Shown one piece after another: positions 23,150-34,055 of a DNA stretch of 64,000 bases (positions within the stretch are counted from its first letter, which is position 1; each line of letters opens with the position of its first letter). A program made the position numbers and the translations under genes. This DNA comes from Linnemannia schmuckeri (Eukaryota > Mortierellomycota > Mortierellomycetes > Mortierellales > Mortierellaceae), in NCBI GenBank assembly GCA_029449235.1, contig JANATG010000003.1, positions 1,054,001-1,118,000 of the forward strand, written 5' to 3'. The notes beneath the pieces were generated by a model, which was not told the origin of the DNA, did no database searches, and saw only the letters and a program-made list of their open reading frames with translations.

Positions 23150-24035
23150 CTGAAGGGATGTAAGGGAGAGGGTGGTAGTGATGAGTGGAGTGAAAGTAGA
23201 CTGTGTGATGATGTGAATTGTGTTAGTGTGAGATTAATGTAAACGTGGTTTTGGGACCAGTTGAACAAAAAAGAAAGTGAAAAGGATTCCTCCTGTCGCC
23301 TTTTTTCCTTTTTCTCGCCCGCGTCACTGATTCACCGTCGAATGAGACTGCGGTTGTGGTTGCACTTACTCACTCAGACACAAATACTATCTCCAGTTCT
23401 TTTTTTCCGTGCAACTTCTTTCCTTCCATTCAAAGGGTCCGCACCGACTGACTCTTTGACCTTCCTACTCTTGCCTCCACCTCACTCACCTCTCTCCCAT
23501 CATCCCCTTACATCCACCCAGTCACTTCTTTACGCCCTCACTCTCACTCCACTCTTCAATTCAGTTCAGCCACCACACTTTTTCCTTGTTCACATTTTCC
23601 CCCTCCTCTCCTACATACGCAATCTACTCACTCACTCCCTCCCTTCCCTCTTTCCTCCTTTCCTCTCCCATGAGAATCCAGATCCAGTCCGTCAACTGCT
23701 TCGCCTTCACCCTGTTCAATAACTCATCGCCCTTAGCCATGCTGCAGTCAATCGTCAATAATAATAGATTCGTACTCGCCTGAAAAAAAAAAACAATTAC
23801 ACAAACTTCGGTCTTCTCTTTTCTCTTTTATCTCTCCTTTCATCCCCCCTCCTTGGTGAACAACCAGCGACCCCTCTCATAAAGAAATCGCCCATTATCG
23901 ACGTTCGCCCACGCTAACGACAACAAATACCTGTTATCTGTACCTGGGCTGACTCACAGCAATACGCCCCTCTGACGCTTCCTACCCCCTTTGTCCTGCA
24001 TACCAACAGTCTTGCCTCAACAACGAAATCATTAA
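23150..24035. promoter_or_regulatory. Divergent region between UPF2 and SMG1
   Basis: About 0.9 kb shared by two head-to-head decay genes, and it must also hold the missing UPF2 first exon. The plus strand from 23390 to 23690 is strongly pyrimidine-rich, resembling the leader of the plus-strand SMG1 gene. No TATA box is obvious. Confidence 0.5.
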
Positions 24036-27000
24036 ATGCAGGCCAGCGAAGAAAAAGCAACAACATTCAAATTGGTTCGTGGTTCATAAACAAATTAAAG
24101 GAAGGGTGCACTTTGTTTGACATTCATTCCAATATTTCACCCTACTTAACATGACAACACCGTGCTGTCTACGCTTGAGTAGAAGTCCTCGCGTCGCCGT
24201 AACCATCAGAAGCATGTCACACAGGCTCAAACACAGGCACAGGCCAACAACGCGCCCGCCTTTTCTCACCAGCGACGTCAGTCGACATCTCAAGGGCTGC
24301 GGCCAGACCATGGTAAATATTCCGCAAAAAAATCTAACAAAATAAAACGCCGCCAAATATTCCACTTAACCGAACATTTTTGAAGCTCATGGAGGATGCT
24401 CCTCAACGTTCAGCCAGCATCGCTCTTTCCACTAACCACAAAGTTGCACATGGGGTCGTTTGTAGGGCACAGGCAAGCTGTCGACTTTCAAACCGCGGAG
24501 GTGATGCTGCACGATGCCGAGGACACGCTGAATAAGGCCGAGGATTGCAGTCGTCTGCCACCAGCCTTAGACATGCTTGCCAGCCTGTCCAAACAGCATC
24601 CAGCCGCATGGCAGGCTCGATTTGGGGTATTTTTTCATGGACAATGGACCTTTTTCGAACTATCCGACATGTATACTGTCCTATCCGTATTCTAATATTA
24701 CCATCTTACCTGTCAATCTAGGACATTGTCGATTTACTTGTGGGATGGTTTGTGGACAAGAATACAGCATCGGCTGTCAAGAAACAGATTGCTGGTAAGG
24801 ACATCATGGCTACAAATGCTATTCGATTGATGAGATACATGCACGACCAAAACACCATCTTATCTTTCGCATGTCTATGCTCTCACCTACATAGACGTCA
24901 TGGAGTCTTTCACGGTGCAATGGCTGGATGCTGCAGAATTCGGGCAAGATTTACTTGACATTTTCATCACAGATATCGAAAATATCGTACGCGGCGAAAC
25001 ACCCAGCGATGAGGACGATGATAGGAAAGACGCAGCACCTATGGAAACAGCGGCATCTCTGATCAGGTATTTTGGCCGCATTAGGGACATTTCTTCGCGC
25101 ACGCAACACGGACCAACTAGACGAATTTTCTAACGCCTATCTTCCTACCCTTGGTACCCGCGCTTATTTGTTCAATCACGCAGTTGCTTCAGCATCATAG
25201 CCAAAGCATTGGTCGCACACGCCTCGCAAGCAGTAACTCGAATGGCACATCTCCAGGAACGGGCCCTAGAAATGCTTGTCATCGTGAGGAAGGCTACCTA
25301 TTCCTCAGATACTCAAGGTAACACAAGGAACATGCAATTAACTTTGATGTGAAATCATCACCTGAACTACGCTACAAATTACTGGAAAATATACTTACAT
25401 AAGGTTCGCATAATGAACTTCTAGTCAACGAGATTATTCTGACACTCAGTCTCGGCAACACAGGATCGTTCTACAACTTACAGCCTAAGGCGATACAAAT
25501 TCTTATGGATCAATTTGACAACTTGCGACTGGACAATGCGACATGGAAAGAGAAGATGGATTTCATCCGCAAGGTATTCTATATGGAGGATTGAGTATCT
25601 CTCTTTTGTCACTTACATGCACTCACACTTTTCAAGGGACTAACATGACAGAAATTTTTTTTGCATTTAGATTTTGGCGGCTTGGTGCCCAAATGTTCAT
25701 CCCGGAGTCGTCCTGGAGATGTGTCACCCCAAGACTGGCCTCATGCAATTGCGCTGGCTTTTACAAAATAAGTCAAATCGGACCAAGGATGTCCTCGAAG
25801 TCATACTCATTTCACTACCCGACCCAAGCCAAGGACAGGAATATATTTCCTCAGGGAACGGCCACAAGGACATTCACTTGCAGGCATGGAGCAGTTTAAT
25901 TCACGAAATCCGCGGAATTGCTCACGAACTCAATCAGGAGAGTAGTTTGGCTGAGGTGACCGACATCGGCACAATTTTGAAAGGCGGCTCGATCCAGCAT
26001 CATGATCGATATGAAGAATCACGGCTTTTGGATCTGCGCTACAAAGAGGGCCGTTACCAGGGCTGTCGACGAACAGGCTCGCCTGAGGCTGCGTTGCTTA
26101 CAAATTTTACATTCGACGTTCTCCTTCTCACTCAAATGAGCCGACTGTGGCCTGAGGAAGCATCATCAATCTTTCTGCGACTCTTGGAGATTCTCAGCGC
26201 TGTACCAGAGATCCGGCTTGCACTTGTTGTACATGCCCTACGAGAAATTTCAAGCAGGTATGATTCAAGTTGTAATGGATGTCGCTGGTTCACGACTTTT
26301 CATGCAATCTAAACATTTTTCTTTATTTTTTTTTTATAGCCGGAAACATTTTATTCCAGATTGGATCAAGTATGAGGCTGGCGATGCAACGGAGGAAGCG
26401 GATTGGGACTCTTCGACTCTGAGTGTTTCTCTCAAGATGTTAGGCTCTCTGACCAAGAACTGGAGACTGCTGTCTACATCTCTGAAAAACTGTCTTGTTT
26501 CTTGGAACGCTGATATTTTGAGAGTCGTGCGAGCGTACCACGAGAGAGCGTTGCCTTTGCAATGGGAGCTGTTGAAAATGGGTCTCTCATGCAACCTTCA
26601 TCAGCTCATCACCAACGCAGGTACTTCTACCAGATAATGCCACCGTACCTATGAGTTAATGAGTGGATGAAAAGCGATATAGTTTATAGACAATGATACA
26701 ATTTTTATGTGTTACATAGGTGCCGATGAGGATGAGATTATACGAGCTTCGATTTCGACTATCTTCGAGAACTTTATTGGTGCCTTTGGATCTTTAAACC
26801 TGGGACCCCAACTTCTTGCCAAGATCGGAGATCGGTAAGAAACCTTCTTGAGAGTGGTGAATTTTTGCAAATGGGTTTCTTCTATTTGCAGCTAACTACT
26901 AATGTGATGTCAAATGGCCAACTAGATCTCAAGATGTATCTCCAAATGTTCGACAAGCTTGGCAAAGGGTTTTGTTTCAGTCGAACCCGTTCGCCTTTGC

Positions 27001-30000
27001 GTATGAATGCTACAACGTTCAAGAGACCGACATCACCCGTGCTCTCAAGGTATGCACTTTGACATTGTACTTGCGGGTGAAAGCAGGTTATATTTGAAAA
27101 CGTAAAGATGTAATCACTAATTGACAGTATTCGCTATATGTAGGTCCTTGTACTCAAAAGCCCCAACTCGGGCGTGTTCCGATATCCCCACTTTTCTGCG
27201 GTTTTGTCCGGTCTCAGCTCTAGAGATGCTAAGGCAGCTCAAACATCGAATAACAGCACTCCTGATATCGAAATTCAGCCCGACTCTGACATGCTGCAGC
27301 GACTCTTTCATTCATGCCAAGGAAAAGATATTCTTAGCAAAGTCAATCTTGACGGAGGGGCTGGTAAGAATGTGTTTGAATAGAATACTCACAATTTACT
27401 TGGTATTGTCTGTCAGACGTGCCTAATATTTACGAACTCTATACAATTTGACGTAGATCTGATCGCGACAGATCAAGTCAACACATTTCAGCACTCTGGT
27501 CATCTGCTAATGTACTGGTCCCTCTGGGAGGCAGCGCGATACTGTGTGTTGTCAAGACTTCGGACACCATATGGTGGTCCACAACAAACACTTGACGCGT
27601 TGGAAAAGCAATTGAACTCTCTTCTCCAGTCGGAGGACAAGGAGGCCACGAGACTGAAAAGGTGCTCTATCGTTTGTTTAAACTTGGACATTTACTTTGT
27701 TGTTTCCATTATTTTGGATTGAAGCAACTAACAAAAACGCCCTCTTTTCTAATGCTCGTTGTAGGTTGACTCGCTTAAGAGATTTTCTGACGCTATTAGA
27801 CCGACTTGAACTGCAATTTCAGAATGCATACCACGGAACTGCGCTTGGTGTCATTCCACTGACACCAAAGCCCAGCATCGTCTTTGTCAGGTCGAACAAA
27901 TCCGTCTGGGAGGATTGGTTCGTGCGGGTACGAAGTCGCATTGTAGAGGGCGCCAAAGTGACGGGCGAGTATGAGACCGTCATTCGCAACGGATACATGG
28001 TAAATAGCTTGAATTAATTTGATGATTTGCTTCAAGGCCTTGGACAAACGAAACGTGATCGCTCTTACTAACTGCATTCTACTTCCAGCTTTTGGCAGAT
28101 CAATTTAGCACTTTGTGTCGTGGCGCTGTCAGTGATATCTTGCCTTGGCTGGATGACTTTGAAAGTGTCTTAGTAGACCTCGGTAAGGCAAAACTGGGCA
28201 TTACATTTTTTGGAATTTGCTTGCGTAAATCGGCACTAACTTTTGATCTCGTATTCTTCGTAATCTTAGTGGAGGCTTTGATGGCAACCAATGGATCGGA
28301 TGCTATCTCTGGCCTTTACGTGTGGTGCAGGCGAGCCATTAAGGACATGACAAGACAGTCGTCCTCGAGCAGGTCAAAACACTCGCGGTCTGAGCGCTCA
28401 ACCCAATGTAAGTAGCTTTAACGCATAAACGTGATCTCTATTTGGCGCAACACTCAAAGCGCGACCTTTAACATGTTACAACATCCATTTATTTAGATCC
28501 AAGATACAAGAATTCTTGTTTAAAGGAAGGACAGGCGCTCGCACTGTCGCAAATATCGCTCGACTGGATCAATACGGCTGTCCTGCAGTCTCAGGTACAG
28601 CATTTTCTTCCACATGGACTGGCTCAACAAACTGAAAAAAAAAACGTTTTCTAACCAAACTCCCTGGGGGGGTTTTTTTTGCTTCCAATTATAGAGCCGC
28701 TACGAACCGTCAACTAAAGATGCCATCGCTATTGTCAAGGGACTCTCTGATGTCGAATCGGCAGAGGACGTCGGTCCGCCAGCAGAGTTTTTGTGCCAGG
28801 AAATTACGAATAGTCTGAGCGATCTCTACAGTTACCAGCAGCTTCAGACATTCTTGGACTCTATTCCTATGGACGCATATGCGGACAGGACTCTACCTTG
28901 GAGTGATACGTCTATGATACAGGCATTGAATGACTTTTGCGCAGATGAGGCATCCTATGCGTGGAAGCATTTGGAAGACTTTTACGACCAGGAGAATCTC
29001 GAACAGCTAGCACCTGATGTGTTCACGGCGGACCGAACAGGACTGGCTGGGCGTATTTATCTCTTTGCGGCGAAAGCTTACCAGCAATCGGATGTTAAGG
29101 CTGAGGATCTGGATCGTATCCGACAGATGTCTTTACGCATCGTTCAACCGCCGGCTGAGTTTCTCCTCAGCAACAGCATAGATCACGCCAACGGAGCGTT
29201 ACTGGACACCTTGATGCTCAACACAACCACGCCCGCCACTCTCAAAGCTCTTCAGGAATTCACTGAACATGTCGCTCAGGTTCCTGAGGAGATGAGAATG
29301 CACCTATTTAACAAGGACCTGCGTTTCTGGGCTCGATTGGACACAGTTGTCAATCTCGCCAAGCGCTATGCTTCTTGCAAGAATACAGCGGTCATCAAGC
29401 AATCAAACGAGTTCAAGTTCCTTCTCTCGAAGGTAGCCCGCCGGTCCGAATGTCATGATTTTGCCAGCAGCATCCCTCGAACTTGGGAGGGCCCACTGTC
29501 TCCGGAAATTCAGCTTGAGGAAGCCAAGGCAGCTATGGCGAAGCATGACTACACAACTGCTCTGAGTACGTCTGGCCGGATTCTCAGCCAAGTCGAGAGC
29601 TCTCTCGGCACACACAAGGACGACAGTCAAGCGCTGGCTGTGCTTCAGAGCAAGATCTACCTGAAGATGGCCAAATGGTCACGATCAACTAAACCGCAAC
29701 TTTCTGAAGGCAATGTTGAAGCATTCGAGAACATTCTGGGCCTGGAGCACGGTGCACAACAGACGCCACAAGGAAGGATAGAGACTATCACATCCACTTG
29801 TCTTCAGAAGGCGATCGAGATCGGGCCGAATTACAGGAAATCATGGTTTGCTTTGGGGACACACCACTACAAGCAAGGGTGGGGCATCTTGGACGAACTT
29901 GGATCATTCCGTTTTCATCATCCTATTGCTATTGCTTCCAATGAAACGCTGAAGAGTATCCTAGGGAAAGCAGGGGTCAGCAATCTCGAGGAACAATCCA

Positions 30001-32971
30001 AGGTAAAAAAAAACGCGTTCTTATTGAATTGTTGTCCACGTATTGTATTTAAGAAGTGTGAGGTTAAGTGACTTTAGCTGATCTTTGTTTTTATAACGTA
30101 TATCTGCTTCCTGCTGAATTAGGGCATTTTCGGTGTTTTTGTCAAGCATTGCGCTTCAGGACAGCCATTTGATGAATCGACGGCGTACGATAGTATCAGG
30201 ACGCATGTAATGAAGATTGAGCAGGTGGCGGGTTCGGAGGAAGTTGTGACCGAGATTATTGGGTCATTCCAGACATTGTTGCAGAGGATCCTCGAGTCTT
30301 ACCGATTGGCTATCCATGGTTACTTTCGCTTCCTCCAGTTTGCTGCGTTGGAGTTCGAATGCAGTCAGCCCAAGGCGAAGGTAATGACCCAATCACGAAA
30401 TTAACGGCGAAAGGTTCTTTTTTTATTTTGTTGGACCGCAATGAGCACGCGACACGGCCTTTGACATTGTTGGCATTTTCTTTGGCGCATATAGACAACT
30501 TCTGGAGAGGAAGTGGAGAACGAGGTTTCGCAGTCTGCTGTGTCAGACGAGATTACCGCGACGCTGCGCTTGCTCCGACTTTTGGCCAAACATGGAGGCC
30601 AACTTTACGATGTTTTCCATGAAAACCTGGTCAACATCAACGTCAGTCCATGGACCAACATCATTCCACAGCTCTTTGCTCGGCTTGACCACCCAGAGAA
30701 GCCCGTTCAGTCACTGATCGCAGACCTTCTGTGCAAGATCGGCTTGCAGTTCCCGCAGCTGATCGTCTTTCACTGTGTCGTCGGCGCCAACTCAGCTCAT
30801 AACAGCACATGCCAGAGGCGACTTCTCCGATTTATTGGAGAGTTCCTGACAAAGTCGCACCCGGAACTCGTCTCCCAAGTTGAGCATTTGATCCGTGAGC
30901 TGGAAAGAATAACCGTTTTGTGGGAAGAGATGTGGTACAAGAAAATCATGTCGAGCATCTCTGAGCTCAAGAACACGTTGCAGGAGCTTACGGAGCAATA
31001 TCAGGGACTGGATACCATCTCTGGCTTGGGTTTGGAGGACAAGCATGCTGTTATGTTGGACAATTATCAGCAATCTGTACTGCCTCTACTGGTGCCACTG
31101 GAGAGTCTTCAAGAGGCGCATAGCGTGCCCGAGTCCAACCATGAGCGGTGGTTCGTCTCGACTTTTAAAAGCAGGATTCAATCCACTCTGCTTGCTCTTC
31201 GCTCACCCAAGTCTTGGGATAACCTTTTTGAGGGGCTGAACTTGTTGAAAGAGGTAGGCAGGATGAGTTTCTTTCGGCCTGGTTTACCTGCGTAGCCAAC
31301 CTAATTGACAGAGATGCTGACGCGCAATTATTATACTATGCGTCATAGATCTGCATGGATATTGGAAAGGAAATTTCTGGGACCCGCATCTTGAAGCTAT
31401 CCGATTTGAGTCCAGAGCTTTCCGCCATCCAATCTTCACAAATCGCCATCCCCAGTCCGGACCAAGGAACAGGAGTGACCATCCAATCGTTCGATCAACA
31501 AGTGGTCGTCATCCCTACCAAGACCAAGCCAAAGAAACTGACATTGTTGGGATCGGATGGCAAACGTTATACCTATCTCTTCAAGGGCTTGGAGGATCTT
31601 CATCTGGACGAAAGAGTCATGCAGCTTTTGCGAATCTCGAACGGAATGCTTCAGCGGGACAAGGAATCCAGTACACGACACCTCAACGCTCGACATTACG
31701 CGGTTGTTCCTCTGAGCGACAACTCGGGTATGATCCAGTGGGTGGAGAATACAGTGTCGATATTCACGATCATTGCCAAATGGCAGCATCGTGAACAAAT
31801 GTGCGCTCGATGGATAAACGACGACAGCTCGACAGCACCGCTCCAAGCCCCTCCTCGCGCGACAGAGCTCTACAATGAGAAGGCCATGCTGGCGCTCAAG
31901 AAAGCTGGTCTCCCCTCCAATCACCCTCGGCGGAACTGGCCAAAGTCGATCCTACTGGATCTGTATCATGAGATGGCCAGCGAGACCCCCGCAGATCTTT
32001 TAGAGCGAGAGATTTGGGCTTCGAGTCCTACGCCGGCGGAATGGTGGCAAAAGTCGGTTCGATTTGCGAGATCGACGGCGGTGATGTCGATGATCGGCTA
32101 CGTGATTGGGTTGGGAGACCGTCACCTGGACAACATCCTAATTGATTTCACAACGGGTGATCTGGTGCACATCGACTACAACGTCTGTTTTGAGAAGGGT
32201 AAGCGACTGAGGATACCAGAGATTGTACCGTTTCGTTTGAGTCGAAACATGCTGACGAGTCTGGGTGTGACGGGCGTGGAGGGCAACTTTAGGATTGGGT
32301 GCGAGCAGACGATGAAGGTGATGCGGAAGAACAAGGAGATTCTGGTGACGTTGCTGGAGGCGTTTGTGTATGATCCGCTGGTTGACTGGCAGATTGACGC
32401 TACGACTGGGCAAGGTGGCGGTGCTCAGGGTGGAGCTGGAGCTGGGACAGGCAACGGCGCAGGAAATGCTGTTGGAGGAGGGGGAGCAGATGTGAATGGT
32501 GGTGGAGGCGATCAAGACAGTGAAGGTCAGCTGTCTTCCCGATCCCTTGGCGTTGTCCGTCGTCTTTCAGAGGAGAGTCTTTGCTCGGTCAGCAGTATGA
32601 GCATCAAGTCGACGGCGACGACGGATTCATTGACGAAGAGATGGACGGCATCAGGTTGGGAGCCAACAGATTCGAGCTCGACAAGCTTGTTCAATGGACA
32701 AGGACAGAAACTCCAGCAGATGCACCAGCAGGACCAACAACAACAACAGCAGCAGCAGCAACAACAACAACAACAGCAACAACCGCCGTTGCATCAACGC
32801 AACGCGTATGCAGTGAACATTCTCCGACGAGTGCGGCACAAGCTAGAGGGACGTGACTTTGAGGCGGTCAAGAAGTGCAAGGTGACAGAGCAGGTCGACA
32901 GAGTGATCCAGGAGGCGACCAATGTTGAGAACCTAGCGAACATGTACGAAGGCTGGACGCCGTGGTTGTAA
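24036..32971 (+). CDS. SMG1: SMG1, PI3K-related protein kinase of nonsense-mediated decay
   Basis: Exons: 24036-24074, 24183-24312, 24466-24626, 24722-24794, 24895-25066, 25184-25317, 25404-25573, 25671-26257, 26340-26620, 26720-26834, 26926-27049, 27144-27363, 27457-27661, 27765-27999, 28089-28182, 28270-28407, 28497-28594, 28695-30002, 30123-30380, 30495-31253, 31349-32971. Total 2,307 residues. SMG1 phosphorylates UPF1. Evidence: the SMG1-specific N-terminal DIVDLLVGWFVD (from residue 111), helical-repeat/FAT region, and kinase domain opening with GTRILKLSDLSPELSAI and TKPKKLTLLGSDGKRYTYLFK (K1846). The catalytic GLGDRHLDN (D2024, N2029) and HIDYN (D2043) follow, then a Gly-rich and poly-Gln linker, and a C-terminal FATC domain ending ANMYEGWTPWL. 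That DYN replaces the usual PIKK DFG is seen directly. Human SMG1 is about 3,660 residues with a long kinase-FATC insertion; here it is short. Exons 1-2 are the least certain. Confidence 0.93.
32722..32790 (+). repeat. CAA/CAG (poly-Gln) tract in SMG1
   Basis: Mixed CAA and CAG codons encode an interrupted poly-Gln tract between the kinase and FATC domains of SMG1 (about residues 2225-2248). It follows a Gly/Ala-rich stretch encoded at 32410-32515. Confidence 0.85.
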
Positions 32972-34055
32972 ATTTTTTTTTGCAAAAATAAAAAAAGAGG
33001 ATGAGAAATTATCAAAGAGGTCGAGAAAGGGGATGTTTGCAGACTTGCTCTTTGGCCGTCATGAATGCTCTTTATCATGCATGTCGGTAATTGTAGATAT
33101 GAAGAGCATAGGCTGAAAACAGATTAGTGGCGTAGGACATGTGGTCACTTTTGTCGATGGCTTCTAATATGAATCAACGGTCAAGCTGATGCATGCAAAA
33201 CAGAAGGACTCCCAGAAAAACACCTCCAATGCCATTCAGTCACTTTAGCTCGATGGTCGTGTGAACGAAAAAGCAAGACTAGACAGTCAAGGCAAGTTCA
33301 TTTCAGGTCTTGAGTGATGGGTGAATTTTTAGCACGATTTTTTAGCTTACAGGCCTGAGTAACTCCAATCGTGCCATTTTAATACACATGGAGAAAAGCT
33401 GGGAAAGGGGAGAAAGAGGGTGCACTAAGAATAGCATTGAACTCAGCCACCGCGCTCAGCCAGAACCTAAGACCGGAGACAGGAAAAGGGAAGGGAAGGA
33501 TAAGAAGGGGAGAGGAGGGGAGAGGAGGAGCATGATGACATGACAAGGGTGTGGATGGAGGACTCGCTTTATCTTAGTAAGGGCTCTTATTAACAGTGCA
33601 CTGATGCGGTCATGCCGAAGAATAGCAAGAAGAAAGGCAAGAAATTCCACGCTAAGGAAAATAAACGTTAACAAGCGGACCTTGCCAAGACAAGGGAACA
33701 AGATGCGCAAGAAGTACGAAACGAGAGAGAGAGAGAGAGAGAGAAAGGAGCAGAGCAAGTTGTATGATGACGGAGAAGTGATGACAGATTATTCATCGGG
33801 CGCTTTTCTTGTTCTTGGTAATTCATCGGTTCTCATTCTTTTCTTTCTTTTCTTTTCTTCTTACTTCTTACATCTTTTGCTCTGTCTTTTTCAGTCTGCT
33901 CGTTTTAGTATCCTTCTTTTCTTTCTTCACACCTCTCTACTCTACTACCCAAACAACAACCACTACACTCCTTACTCATCCTCTCTTTCAAAGAAAACTT
34001 CTAACTACAACAACCAATAACCAACAAAGACACACAGGAGGGATACACAGACGAT
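32972..34055. promoter_or_regulatory. Intergenic region between SMG1 and the Pil1-like gene
   Basis: A-rich SMG1 3' flank with AATAAA-like sequence near 32987, a (GA)n run at 33723-33744, and a strongly pyrimidine-rich plus-strand leader at 33835-34010 just before the Pil1-like ATG. No convincing gene seen. Confidence 0.5.
33723..33744 (+). repeat. (GA)n microsatellite
   Basis: Eleven uninterrupted GA dinucleotides upstream of the Pil1-like gene. Confidence 0.85.

Noticed and set aside
24396..24465. SMG1 starting at the ATG at 24396
   Set aside because: Possible, but a CTAAC branch-like site about 30 nt before a TTGTAG acceptor at 24465, together with an in-phase upstream exon ending at GTAAAT (24313), favours a spliced start at 24036.
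33604..34020. 138-codon plus-strand open frame before the Pil1-like gene
   Set aside because: It spans the GA microsatellite and pyrimidine-rich leader. Basic then Phe-rich sequence is typical of non-coding repeats.
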